From: Rickettsiales bacterium
GTDB lineage: Bacteria; Pseudomonadota; Alphaproteobacteria; TMED109
DNA length: 13,180 nucleotides
Assembly (NCBI GenBank): GCA_002720125.1
Contig: PBGQ01000036.1
Span: forward strand, 1 to 13,180
Direction of reading: 5' to 3'
The translations under genes were made by a program, and so were the position numbers. This document shows, piece by piece, positions 1 through 7,453 of this stretch. Positions within the stretch are counted from its first letter, which is position 1. The number at the start of each line of letters is the position of its first letter. Under the pieces are notes generated by a model, which saw only the letters and a program-made list of their open reading frames with translations, was not told the origin of the DNA and made no database searches.

Positions 1-19
1 TGAGCTACAATTAATTTTC

Positions 20-48
20 TTGAATCATATGCACTAAGATATTACAAC
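20..48 (+). promoter_or_regulatory. Possible sigma70-type promoter of tRNA-Gln
   Basis: TTGAAT at 20-25 and TACAAC at 43-48 are separated by 17 bp. The second box ends 8 bp before the mature 5' end of the tRNA at 57. The spacing suits a housekeeping promoter, but both boxes match the consensus only partly, so this is a placement by position rather than a strong signal. Confidence 0.3.
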
Positions 49-56
49 AATACTGT

Positions 57-131
57 TGGGGTGTAGCCAAGCGGTAAGGCAGCGGGTTTTGATCCCGTGT
101 ACCGTAGGTTCGAATCCTACCACCCCAGCCA
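57..131 (+). tRNA. tRNA-Gln (UUG), intact, CCA encoded
   Basis: A complete cloverleaf can be drawn. The acceptor stem TGGGGTG (57-63) pairs with CACCCCA (121-127), followed by discriminator G128 and an encoded CCA at 129-131. The anticodon arm spans 82-98 with loop TTTTGAT (87-93) and anticodon TTG at 89-91, which reads glutamine codons. The T arm is GTAGG (104-108), loop TTCGAAT, CCTAC (116-120). Its 3' part is repeated at 2001-2030, 7405-7453 and 10892-10918, which marks this gene as an integration site: elements inserted at its 3' end restore the tRNA on the left and leave a 3' copy on their right. I expect this copy to be functional because every stem is intact. Confidence 0.97.
83..131 (+). 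repeat. att core within tRNA-Gln (left copy)
   Basis: These 49 bp run from inside the anticodon stem to the encoded CCA and are identical to 7405-7453. They contain two small dyads, the anticodon stem-loop and the T stem-loop. Tyrosine recombinases that target tRNA genes typically cross over at such dyads. The identity starts at the anticodon stem, which points to anticodon-loop use. The role as attL is inferred from the repeat; no integrase is present to confirm it. Confidence 0.8.
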
Positions 132-164
132 CCTAATATCTTTTATCTATCAGGGCAAGATTGA

Positions 165-194
165 TTGCTATTTCAAGTATCTAGCTTGCTATTT
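165..194 (+). repeat. Paired TTGCTATTT direct repeat beside the left att
   Basis: TTGCTATTT occurs at 165-173 and again at 186-194, 21 bp apart start to start, which is two helical turns. A related AGCTATTTTTT lies near 213. The position, 34 bp inside the tRNA-Gln end, is where arm-type sites for an integrase or excisionase could sit. It could equally be chance in AT-rich leader DNA upstream of the gene at 238. Confidence 0.25.
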
Positions 195-237
195 ACATAA
201 AAAAATTTCCAAGCTATTTTTTGTCAGGAGAAAACAT

Positions 238-1977
238 ATGATGAAAATTATCAAGACACTAGGGATAGCCTTATTTATATTGTTGCAAAGCATGGCAGCG
301 AACTCTAATTCATACGTTCGAGGAAGCCAATATATGCTCAATCAATTAGGTTATGCAGCCGGAACAGAAGACGGGATAAAAGGAAAAAATACAATAGAGG
401 CATTAACTAAATATTATGCCGATAATAATAAAGTTTTTGATGGAATCATTGATGACAATGAATTGATAGATTTAAAAGCTTCAGTGATAAGTTTAGGAAT
501 TCCTAAAATCGAGGAAACGAAAAATAAGTTAAAGGTACATTTTTTTGGAAACTTTATTTCAAATCAATCGAAAATAATACCGGACTCAAACTCACCATAT
601 TTTTTACCCTCTGATCTATTTCAAAGAAAAAATGCCTCTGAAAATAGAGAGGTATTCTACATAAATCATATGGCATTTGGAAATTTGAATAATGATGGTC
701 GCCAAGATTTACTTATGTCTTATGAGATGGAGGTTTGTCCTGATGGATATACCCTTACATCTATAGGTGTCCCGCTGTGCGAGCTAAAAAGTGACAATGA
801 CCGTTACTTAAATTTTACTGCATTTTCGGTAAGTATAAATGAACGAGACGAAACCATTATCAATGATTTTGAGCACAATACCTCTATGGGTAGGAATTGT
901 CAGAGACCGATACTAGCCGATTTTAACAATGACGGAATAGATGACGTATATTGCCCAAGTGCTTTTGGCCACACTTACAAAGGAAAGTTTTATCATGGGG
1001 GAGCAGATATAGTTTTCATTTCTAACGACAAAGGTTGGAAGCATGTAAAGGAAAAGGGAGCTTTCGTAGATAAAAAAACAGGGCTATACCAAGGGTTTTC
1101 ACATGGCGTCACGGCGAATGATATTGATCATGATGGGGACTTAGATGTGGTAACTCCCCATATTAAATGGGAAAATACAAAAGGCGGGGGCAAGATATAT
1201 TGCCATTTTAATGATGGTGCTGGGAACTTTACTGTAAAACAGTGTGCTGACCAATTTGCTTTTGCCGTGACAAGCGGTGATTATAATGGTGATGGAATAG
1301 TTGATTTAATAGCTAGTGGAGGTTGGTTTGAAAAAAAATTGTATTCACATAATAGTAGTAAGAAACACAATAATACCGTAGTTCTGTTTGGGGATGGTAA
1401 AGGAAGTTTTAAAACAGGTTGGAAAAAAATTCCACCAGCGTATGACATTTATGGATCGGGATATTTACTATCACACATCGTAGATCTAGTATCATGGGAC
1501 TTTGATGGAGATGGGGATCTAGATATAGCGGGAACCACCGTAGGCCCACTTTACGCTGGAGGAACTCACACTATTTGGTCTAATAATGGGGAGGGCAAAT
1601 TTACCATCGCAGATCAAATTCCGATGATTTCAGGAAAAAAGAGCTGGACTTCTGTAAAAGCCTGGAAGAAAGATATTAAGTCTGAAAGTAATAGATGGAA
1701 TTCATATTGCGGTAGCACCAAGTTAATTGATGTAAATAACGACGGTATGATGGATATGTACTGCGATACTCCTACACAGGATAAACATGGTGGCTGGATC
1801 TTTCTAAACATGGGAGGACTTCAGTTTAAAAAGATTTCTCCGTTTAACGCATGGAGTAAAGACTGGACCATTTACTATACAGGCCCAACAGGTTATTCAT
1901 TTCAAGATTTTGAGGGTTACTCTGATCCAGATCTCTTTGAAACTCATTGGGAATATAAACCATTCTTTGAAAAATAA
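238..1977 (+). CDS. Secreted FG-GAP/VCBS repeat protein with N-terminal peptidoglycan-binding-like domain
   Basis: The start chosen is ATG at 238, seven bases after AGGAG at 226-230; the open frame extends further up into the tRNA but that part cannot be coding. The 579-residue product starts with a signal peptide (about 1-22: MMKII, then a hydrophobic core ending SMAA). Residues 28-62 resemble a PG_binding_1 fold (LNQLGYAAGTEDGIKGKNTIEAL). From about 145 to 510 there are six FG-GAP/VCBS-type repeats carrying Asp-rich loops: NLNNDGRQD 149, DFNNDGIDD 228, DIDHDGDLD 295, DYNGDGIVD 348, DFDGDGDLD 421, DVNNDGMMD 498. Such loops bind calcium in blades of a beta-propeller. No catalytic motif is visible, so an export, cell-wall-associated or ligand-binding role is the most that can be said. 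It stands alone between the tRNA and the att-like fragment at 2001, as the only cargo of that block. Confidence 0.85.
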   Translation: MMKIIKTLGIALFILLQSMAANSNSYVRGSQYMLNQLGYAAGTEDGIKGKNTIEALTKYYADNNKVFDGIIDDNELIDLKASVISLGIPKIEETKNKLKVHFFGNFISNQSKIIPDSNSPYFLPSDLFQRKNASENREVFYINHMAFGNLNNDGRQDLLMSYEMEVCPDGYTLTSIGVPLCELKSDNDRYLNFTAFSVSINERDETIINDFEHNTSMGRNCQRPILADFNNDGIDDVYCPSAFGHTYKGKFYHGGADIVFISNDKGWKHVKEKGAFVDKKTGLYQGFSHGVTANDIDHDGDLDVVTPHIKWENTKGGGKIYCHFNDGAGNFTVKQCADQFAFAVTSGDYNGDGIVDLIASGGWFEKKLYSHNSSKKHNNTVVLFGDGKGSFKTGWKKIPPAYDIYGSGYLLSHIVDLVSWDFDGDGDLDIAGTTVGPLYAGGTHTIWSNNGEGKFTIADQIPMISGKKSWTSVKAWKKDIKSESNRWNSYCGSTKLIDVNNDGMMDMYCDTPTQDKHGGWIFLNMGGLQFKKISPFNAWSKDWTIYYTGPTGYSFQDFEGYSDPDLFETHWEYKPFFEK

Positions 1978-1992
1978 TTTCAAGAGTTATCA

Positions 1993-2130
1993 TTATAGAG
2001 CCTTAGGTTCTAGTCCCACCACCCCAGCCACTTTTAAAACTCTATATTCACCATTAGCTAATTCTTCCGCTTTAATGCTTTCAAAAAGAGCTTTAAAGAA
2101 ATCATTGTATGCGCTAGCCTGATATTGGAA
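1993..2130 (-). pseudogene. Possible C-terminal remnant of an unidentified gene reading into the tRNA-like fragment
   Basis: On the minus strand a frame from 2130 down to the stop at 1993-1995 gives 45 residues with protein-like composition, beginning FQYQASAYNDFFKALF, passing IKAEELANGEY and ending in the segment VAGVVGLEP read through the tRNA-Gln-like DNA at 2001-2030. The mixture of amphipathic and charged residues is unlike the repetitive shadow frames around it. No start lies before an in-frame stop near 2143, where the CoA-transferase gene begins. One reading is that this is the truncated 3' end of a gene that converged on an att site, possibly an integrase whose body was replaced by the cargo. 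I do not recognise the family, and a chance open frame remains possible. Confidence 0.3.
2001..2030 (+). repeat. Diverged tRNA-Gln 3' fragment (att scar)
   Basis: It aligns with tRNA-Gln 102-131 at 26 of 30 positions. The T loop reads TTCTAGT instead of TTCGAAT and the T stem cannot pair fully, so this is not a tRNA. The ACCCCAGCCA end is exact. Similarity begins at the T arm, not at the anticodon arm as in the copy at 7405. It separates the FG-GAP gene from the CoA-transferase operon and lies inside the larger unit 132-7453. Confidence 0.75.
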
Positions 2131-2139
2131 GGAGACGAA

Positions 2140-3330
2140 ATGTCAAATTTGTTCCGCCCGCTTGAAGGCATTCGTGTTATTGAAATGAGCCACATGATCA
2201 TGGGCCCCTCATGCGGTATGTTTCTGGCCTTACTTGGAGCTGAAGTAATTAAGGTTGAGCCGCCTGAAGGTGACAAAACCAGGCATCTTGAAGGTATGGG
2301 AAAAGCCTTTTTCCCAACCTTCAATCATGGCAAAAAATCAATTACGCTTAACCTGAAATCAGATGAAGGACGTGAAGTGTTCCATCGTTTGTTGGCGACT
2401 GCTGATGTTTTCGTTGAAAACTTCCGAGACCAGACCCTTGCAAAAATCGGGTTTTCGCCAGACACTCTTCGTAAAAAGTATCCTGAGATGGTTATTGCGT
2501 CTTGCAAGGGGTTTTTGCATGGCCCATATGAAGATCGGACAGCTATGGATGAGGTTGTGCAGATGATGACAGGTATGGCATACATGACTGGGCCAACTGG
2601 ACAGCCCCTGAGAATTGGATCATCTGCCAATGATATTATGGGTGGATTATTTGGAGCATTTTCGGTTCTAGGCGCGCTATTGCAACGTCAAAAAGATGGT
2701 GAAGGTCACGCTGTTCGAGTCGGCTTATTTGAAAACTGTCTACTATTAGTGGCTCAACATATGGTTCAGTTCGATTTGGAGGGACACGAACCACCTCCAA
2801 TGCCTGAACGCGAATTTTCTTGGCCAGTTTATGATATCTTTGAAACTAGGGACGGGAAACAGCTCTTCATAGGTGCAGTTACAGAAGGTCAATGGTTAAC
2901 ATTATGTGACATTTTAGACTTGCAGAAACTTAAAGAGGATCCAAGACTACAAAAACGTATGGACCAAATCGAAGCTCGTGATTGGACGATTCCTATAGTT
3001 GCAAGTGCTGTCTTAAACTCACAATCAGAAGACTTAATGAATGCTTTCGAAAAATCTGGGATTCCCTTCTCTCCAATAAATCGTCCAGCTGAGATGTATA
3101 ATGATCCACATGTAAATCGTGATGGTGGCCTATTTGTTTCTACTCTTCCTGAGGGTGGAACTTATCGTGTTCCAGGATTACCTTTTGAAGTTGATGGCAA
3201 ATCTGTCACTAAGGCGATAACTCACCTCCCAGCAATAGGAAAAGACACAGTTGAGGTTTTATCATCACTTGGAATAAGCGAGGCAGCCATTCAGGTAGCA
3301 TCTGGTCAAACTCGGGAGCAGTTAATGTGA
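2140..3330 (+). CDS. CaiB/BaiF family (family III) CoA-transferase
   Basis: The start is ATG at 2140 behind AAGGAG at 2129-2134; a TTG at 2125 in the same frame lies before this ribosome site and is rejected. The 396-residue product has the usual length of family III CoA-transferases, which move CoA from one acyl-CoA to a free carboxylate through an aspartyl-CoA thioester. Visible family marks are the N-terminal IRVIEMSHMIMGPSCGMFLA and LGAEVIKVEPPEGD (to residue 45), FVENFRD (91-97), and D137 in AMDEVVQMMTGM, the position of the catalytic aspartate. It overlaps the next gene by 4 bp, so the two are translated together. With an HMG-CoA-lyase homologue and a TRAP carboxylate importer behind it, the likely acceptor is an imported dicarboxylate. 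Family precedent is SUGCT, which charges glutarate or 3-hydroxy-3-methylglutarate from succinyl-CoA. The exact substrate is inferred. Confidence 0.9.
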   Translation: MSNLFRPLEGIRVIEMSHMIMGPSCGMFLALLGAEVIKVEPPEGDKTRHLEGMGKAFFPTFNHGKKSITLNLKSDEGREVFHRLLATADVFVENFRDQTLAKIGFSPDTLRKKYPEMVIASCKGFLHGPYEDRTAMDEVVQMMTGMAYMTGPTGQPLRIGSSANDIMGGLFGAFSVLGALLQRQKDGEGHAVRVGLFENCLLLVAQHMVQFDLEGHEPPPMPEREFSWPVYDIFETRDGKQLFIGAVTEGQWLTLCDILDLQKLKEDPRLQKRMDQIEARDWTIPIVASAVLNSQSEDLMNAFEKSGIPFSPINRPAEMYNDPHVNRDGGLFVSTLPEGGTYRVPGLPFEVDGKSVTKAITHLPAIGKDTVEVLSSLGISEAAIQVASGQTREQLM

Positions 3331-4304
3331 GCAGAGTGTCAGCAATATATCCTAGTGACAAAATTACCATTCGAGAGGTTGGACTTCGCGATGGACTTCA
3401 ATTGGTAAAATCTTGGCCAGACACCAAGCAGAAATCAAAATGGCTTGTGTCTGAAAGTAATGCAGGGGTTAAGCATTTTGAGATTGGATCATTTCTTCCA
3501 AAACAAAAATTTCCACAATTTTCAGATATTAACGAATTAATAAAAATTATTGATGGGATAAATGGAGTCTATTCCTCAGCATTGACAATGAATGAACGTG
3601 GCGCATCTGATGCCTTCATAACAAAAGTTGATGAGCTTGTTTGCGTTGTGTCTGCTACAGAAGAACACAGTCAAGCAAACATGAGAAGATCACAGGATCA
3701 AGCAATTGACCTTATTTCTCATATTTCTAAGGTTCGAGACGTAACGGCACCTGACAAAATAATAAATGCTGGAATATCAATGGCTTTTGGCTGTTCAATA
3801 TCTGGGCATGTTAAACCAGTGGACGTAATTGGTCTTGCTGAGTCATGTTTGGATGCTGGTGCGGACATTGTTGGTATTGCGGATACCGTAGGATACGCAG
3901 GTCCAACTCAAATACAAGAATTAGTTTCAGGGGTTAGAAGGCTCTCTCAAGATTTTCCCTTAATTGTTCATCTGCATGATACACGCGGTATGGCGATAGC
4001 TAACGCCGCTGCTGCGTTGGATGCGGGAGCAAACGCCCTTGATGGTTCGTTAGGTGGATTGGGTGGTTGCCCATTTGCGCCAGGTGCAACCGGTAACGTT
4101 GTAACTGAAGATCTAATCTATCTTTGCGAAAGGATGGGTTTTTCGACCGGCATTGATATTGAAGCATTGATGCTCGTTCGTGAGATCGCAGAAACCGCCA
4201 TGCCTAATGAAGAACTTCACGGTGCACTTAGGAGAGCCAGAGTACCACAAAATATGAACTGGAGAGCCACGTACACTCACAGTTCGAAATCAAGAACTCA
4301 ATAA
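3327..4304 (+). CDS. HMG-CoA lyase family protein (acyl-CoA-cleaving DRE-TIM metalloenzyme)
   Basis: It starts with GTG at 3327 in a GTGA overlap with the CoA-transferase stop, with GGGAG at 3314-3318 upstream. The 325-residue product is the size of bacterial hydroxymethylglutaryl-CoA lyases. The active site is complete: VGLRDGLQ gives R21 and D22, HLHDTRG gives the metal ligands H215 and H217, LGGLGGCPFAPGATGN gives the loop cysteine C248 and N257. These sit at a constant offset from the human HMGCL residues (R41, D42, H233, H235, C266, N275). The family cleaves 3-hydroxy-3-methylglutaryl-CoA to acetyl-CoA and acetoacetate. Homologues also act on related tertiary 3-hydroxyacyl-CoAs, so substrate identity is open. 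In this operon it would cleave the CoA ester made by its neighbour. It acts in the cytoplasm. Confidence 0.9.
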   Translation: MSRVSAIYPSDKITIREVGLRDGLQLVKSWPDTKQKSKWLVSESNAGVKHFEIGSFLPKQKFPQFSDINELIKIIDGINGVYSSALTMNERGASDAFITKVDELVCVVSATEEHSQANMRRSQDQAIDLISHISKVRDVTAPDKIINAGISMAFGCSISGHVKPVDVIGLAESCLDAGADIVGIADTVGYAGPTQIQELVSGVRRLSQDFPLIVHLHDTRGMAIANAAAALDAGANALDGSLGGLGGCPFAPGATGNVVTEDLIYLCERMGFSTGIDIEALMLVREIAETAMPNEELHGALRRARVPQNMNWRATYTHSSKSRTQ

Positions 4305-4318
4305 AAGGAGGAATTTTA

Positions 4319-5302
4319 ATGAATAAATTATTAAGAACTTTAACAGCTTCGGTAATTGCGTTTGCTGCTTCTACAGCTACTTACGCTGCGACCGAAATGC
4401 GTTGTAGCCACCAATTACCACCAGGTCATCATATTGCAAAAGTGATCGATCGGTGGGCTACAGAAGTGGAATCAGCTTCTGGAGGGGAACTCGACGTTCA
4501 GATATTTGGTGCCAATAGTCTTGTCGGAGCTCGGGAAAATATCGTTTCAACCGCAAAAGGTGATATTGAATGTGCTTTCTCTGTAAATTTTCAATGGGGC
4601 AAAACCCTACCAATTATGAACGTCACGACAGCACCTTTTGCGTTTGGTGACATTGATATCTGGAAAGGATGGCCAGAATCAAAACCAGCAGCTTTTCTCG
4701 AAGAAAAACTAAGAAATAAAGGTGTTGAAAATGTTGTCTGGCTTTTTACAACTAATAGTTCCGTTTTCACTACTAAAGGTCGCTATCTTATCAAACCCGA
4801 AGACTTTAATGGTATAAAGATACGAGGCCTTGAGCCCTCCTTCAATGCTTCTCTCGAGGCTCTGGGTGCGGCTACCAGCTCGATGTCGGGCTCAAAAGTC
4901 TATCAAGCACTCGCAACTGGCGTGATAGATGCTGGAGTAACCGATGTTGCGGCTGCAGTTTCACGTAAATACTTTGAAGTACAGGATCACTTTACCGTAG
5001 TTCCAGTGATTTCAGTATATTTCCATGGCTATGTTAATCCCGCTTGGTATAGTGGACTGTCAGACAAGGCGAAAGCAGCTTTGGATCAGTCAGGGAAGAA
5101 AGCTGCTGGATGGGCAATTGAAGCTTCAGTAGCAGCATCAGCTGACGCACCAGACCAACTTCGTGAAAAAGGAGCAAATGTTCATATTGCCACTAGTAAG
5201 GAAATTGCTGCACTAGAGGCTGTAATGCGACCTGCGTTTGAGGCAAAGTTTAAAGACAATGAAGACGCCCAAAAACTGATTGAACTAATCAATGATATGT
5301 AG
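4319..5302 (+). CDS. dctP: TRAP transporter periplasmic substrate-binding protein, DctP family
   Basis: ATG at 4319 follows a strong AGGAGG at 4306-4311. The 327-residue product has a signal peptide ending near ATYAA (residue 24) and then the DctP fold. HQLPPGHHIAKVIDRWA and GGELDVQIFGANSLVGARENI lie in the first lobe. DFNGIKIRGLEPSFNASLEALGA carries R169, the conserved arginine that salt-bridges the ligand carboxylate in this family. It captures an organic acid in the periplasm and hands it to the DctQ/DctM membrane parts encoded next. It sits 14 bp after the lyase gene, so the binding protein is probably translated at a higher level than its neighbours thanks to its own strong ribosome site. 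The ligand is predicted from the enzymes upstream, not from the binding pocket. Confidence 0.93.
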   Translation: MNKLLRTLTASVIAFAASTATYAATEMRCSHQLPPGHHIAKVIDRWATEVESASGGELDVQIFGANSLVGARENIVSTAKGDIECAFSVNFQWGKTLPIMNVTTAPFAFGDIDIWKGWPESKPAAFLEEKLRNKGVENVVWLFTTNSSVFTTKGRYLIKPEDFNGIKIRGLEPSFNASLEALGAATSSMSGSKVYQALATGVIDAGVTDVAAAVSRKYFEVQDHFTVVPVISVYFHGYVNPAWYSGLSDKAKAALDQSGKKAAGWAIEASVAASADAPDQLREKGANVHIATSKEIAALEAVMRPAFEAKFKDNEDAQKLIELINDM

Positions 5303-5317
5303 GTTGCGGTATTTTTT

Positions 5318-5845
5318 ATGAAAATAAAATCTGACGGTGAGGAGCAAAAGAACTCCTCACCAATACAGAGAATTTTACAGTGGCCAGGTATTATTGTGGG
5401 AATGATTAGCTCATTTCTCATCCTTGTTGTGTTTGGCCTGATAATATACGCCATTTTTCAACGTTATGTGCTAAACACGCCATTAAAATGGGGAGATGAA
5501 ATGGTCGGTTATCTTCTTGTTTCACTCGTAATGGCAGGAGCGGCTGAAGCCATGCGCCGAGGCGACCACATTGCTATTGATTTAGTTTCTAGCCGCTTAA
5601 AAGATTTGCCTTTAGTGCTTGCCAAATTATTTGGGTGCTTTTCAGTGATTGCCTTCGCATCTATATTAGGAATCAGCGCATATGAAACCGTTCTGTTCTC
5701 ATATAATTTTGGTTCATACTCCAACGGTTACCTGGAAGCACCTATGTGGATTCCACAGTTAACTATCTTGGTTGGATCTATATTGCTCGGACTTGTAGTA
5801 CTTGGTCAAATTGTTGGCTTGTTGGCTGAGGTATTAAAGAAATGA
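5318..5845 (+). CDS. dctQ: TRAP transporter small membrane subunit, DctQ family
   Basis: The 175-residue product has four membrane segments at about 24-48, 61-77, 97-122 and 145-168, the DctQ layout. Family motifs visible are FQRYVLNTPLKWGDEMVGYLLV (47-68) and GAAEAMRRGDHIAIDLV (74-90). It partners the large DctM subunit in sodium-driven uptake of the ligand held by DctP. ATG at 5318 has only a weak ribosome site (AGG at 5301), 15 bp after dctP, which suggests translation coupled to the preceding gene. The gene ends in an ATGA overlap with dctM. The N-terminal 20 residues are polar and charged, so a later start is conceivable, but no better one is seen. Confidence 0.92.
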   Translation: MKIKSDGEEQKNSSPIQRILQWPGIIVGMISSFLILVVFGLIIYAIFQRYVLNTPLKWGDEMVGYLLVSLVMAGAAEAMRRGDHIAIDLVSSRLKDLPLVLAKLFGCFSVIAFASILGISAYETVLFSYNFGSYSNGYLEAPMWIPQLTILVGSILLGLVVLGQIVGLLAEVLKK

Positions 5846-7128
5846 CCCCAATACTTGTTTTTCTTTCTTTGATTGTTTTGCTACTAACAGGAATGCCAAT
5901 TTTCGCCGCGCTCGGTCTTACCGCTTCTGGTGTTTTGCTGATATTCGAGGGTTCAACTTCTTCCTTTGCAGACACGGTGTTCTCTCATCTTAGCAAGGAT
6001 TTGCTAGCTACCATTCCTTTGTTCGTACTGATGGCTCAAATAATGATACGAGCTAAGGTCATCGATGATCTTTATCAATTTGCGAATACAGTAGTTGGCC
6101 ACATTCAAGGTGGCTTGGGTGTAGCGACAATTATGGCCTGTACGGTATTCTCTGCAATTTCTGGATCTTCTGTTGCCACAGCATTATCGGTAGGTTCAAG
6201 TGCACTACCACAGATGCAAAGGTTTGGTTACCGCCGGCAAGATGCGCTGGGGGTTATAGCAGCAGGCGGTACGCTTGGTATATTAATTCCTCCATCTGGG
6301 CCTATGATTCTTTATGCGATTGTTTCTGAAGTCTCGATCGGGGCACTATTTCTAGCAGGCATTATTCCAGGAATTTTGTTAGCACTAATTTTTGCTGGTT
6401 ATTGCATTTTTCAGGCTGCTTGGAGAGGCGGATTGCAATCCCCTTCAAGAGCAGAATTCAAAGAGATTCTAACTGCAACAAGAAGTTCAATCTGGGCTCT
6501 CATGGCACCGCCGATCGTTATGGGCGGAATATATTTTGGTATTTTTACAGCCGCTGAAGCCGCTGCTGTGGGAGTACTCTATGCACTTTTGGTTGCAGTT
6601 TTAGTATACCGAAATTTTGGAGTAGGCGATATGTACGATTGTGTTTATCAAACCATGCGTACCTCTATGATGGTATTCATGATCATCGCAGGTGCTGCAA
6701 TGTTTGGTCATGCCATCACTATCATTCGCCTACCCGTTGGTATTACGGAAGCGGTTGCAAGTTTGGGACTTGGGCCAATGGGATTTATTATAGCCGTTAT
6801 GGCACTCGTATTTATAATGGGAATGTTTTTAGAATCAATTGCAATCATTCTTATTACGACACCGATTTTGTTACCAACAATGGCACATTTAGGAATCGAT
6901 CCAGTTTGGTATGGTATTCTGCTAATGGTCAACTTGGAATTAGCCATGGTAACTCCACCAGTCGGCATGAACCTCTTTGTGATCAAGGGTATATCAGATG
7001 CGCCTTTGTCAGAAGTTGTTCGTGGTGCAGCACCTTTTGTTGTCCTGATGTTGTTTGCATTAGCTTTACTGATATTAGTTCCTGGTTTGGCAACATGGCT
7101 TCCGTATACTGCCGGATTCGGGATGTAA
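5842..7128 (+). CDS. dctM: TRAP transporter large permease subunit, DctM family
   Basis: It starts at ATG 5842 in a 4-bp ATGA overlap with dctQ. The 428-residue, highly hydrophobic product has the length and about a dozen membrane segments of DctM. Signature stretches are LLLTGMPIFAALGLTASGV near the N terminus, SGSSVATALSVGSSALPQM, IPPSGPMILYAIVSEVSIG, TAAEAAAVGVLYAL and NLELAMVTPPVGMNLFVIKG. DctM forms the sodium-coupled transport path. As the last gene of the operon it is followed by about 150 bp with no gene and then the repeat-rich right end of the unit. Nothing looks truncated or frameshifted. Confidence 0.95.
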   Translation: MTPILVFLSLIVLLLTGMPIFAALGLTASGVLLIFEGSTSSFADTVFSHLSKDLLATIPLFVLMAQIMIRAKVIDDLYQFANTVVGHIQGGLGVATIMACTVFSAISGSSVATALSVGSSALPQMQRFGYRRQDALGVIAAGGTLGILIPPSGPMILYAIVSEVSIGALFLAGIIPGILLALIFAGYCIFQAAWRGGLQSPSRAEFKEILTATRSSIWALMAPPIVMGGIYFGIFTAAEAAAVGVLYALLVAVLVYRNFGVGDMYDCVYQTMRTSMMVFMIIAGAAMFGHAITIIRLPVGITEAVASLGLGPMGFIIAVMALVFIMGMFLESIAIILITTPILLPTMAHLGIDPVWYGILLMVNLELAMVTPPVGMNLFVIKGISDAPLSEVVRGAAPFVVLMLFALALLILVPGLATWLPYTAGFGM

Positions 7129-7279
7129 CTAATTAGGAAACTAAGATTTAAGGAACCAAGTTATTATATGTCAAAGTCGTACACCAGTAATTGATAGTGT
7201 GATAGAGATTGATCTTTAGCTTCATAACGAAATTCTTTTTACAAATATTTTATAAAGAAAATAAAACCTGGCTTTAGCT

Positions 7280-7349
7280 GTTTTTGACAACACTTTTGAC
7301 AACAGTTTTCGTGATTTTCCTGATAACACATAAGAAACATGAGAAGCAT
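7280..7349 (+). repeat. Shared unit-end repeat, copy 1
   Basis: These bases match 13109-13180 almost completely, with a few substitutions and small indels. Both copies start with two tandem TTTTGACAACA-type motifs (here 7282-7292 and 7294-7304) and continue GTTTTC, TGATTTTCCTGATAACACAT and AAGAA. Copy 1 lies about 55 bp to the left of the perfect tRNA-Gln 3' copy at 7405. Short tandem motifs next to an att core are typical of arm-type binding sites for tyrosine recombinases. The block is non-coding and I assign no other function. Confidence 0.75.
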
Positions 7350-7396
7350 AAGAACTATTTTAAAGGGTTATGAGAATCCTGATAACTCCTGATAAC
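7319..7396 (+). repeat. Three CCTGATAAC motifs beside the att core
   Basis: CCTGATAAC occurs at 7319-7327, 7378-7386 and 7388-7396, all in direct orientation; the last two are 10 bp apart, one helical turn, and end 8 bp before the att core at 7405. This pattern suggests sites for an integrase or an accessory DNA-bending or excision protein. The first copy also belongs to the shared end repeat. Confidence 0.5.
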
Positions 7397-7404
7397 AACA
7401 TCCA

Positions 7405-7453
7405 CGGGTTTTGATCCCGTGTACCGTAGGTTCGAATCCTACCACCCCAGCCA
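7405..7453 (+). repeat. Perfect 49-bp copy of tRNA-Gln 3' end (attR)
   Basis: It is identical to tRNA-Gln 83-131, from inside the anticodon stem through the encoded CCA. The acceptor 5' strand and D arm are missing, so it cannot form a tRNA. Perfect identity against the diverged copies at 2001 and 10892 indicates the more recent boundary. With the intact gene it delimits a 7.3-kb unit (132-7453). The same copy would then have served as the left junction of the next unit. Confidence 0.9.

Noticed and set aside
97..237. Upstream extension of the FG-GAP protein frame into tRNA-Gln
   Set aside because: The frame opens inside the tRNA gene, and a good AGGAG with ATG at 238 followed by a clear signal peptide marks the real start.
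6639..7136. 165-residue plus-strand frame inside dctM
   Set aside because: It is an out-of-frame shadow of the DctM gene, with a composition (many Cys, Tyr, Trp, Ser) unlike a real protein.
7261..7400. Possible CRISPR-like array because of short repeated motifs
   Set aside because: The repeats are 9-11 bp with irregular spacing and no unique spacers of constant length, and no cas gene is present. Arm-type recombinase sites explain them better.
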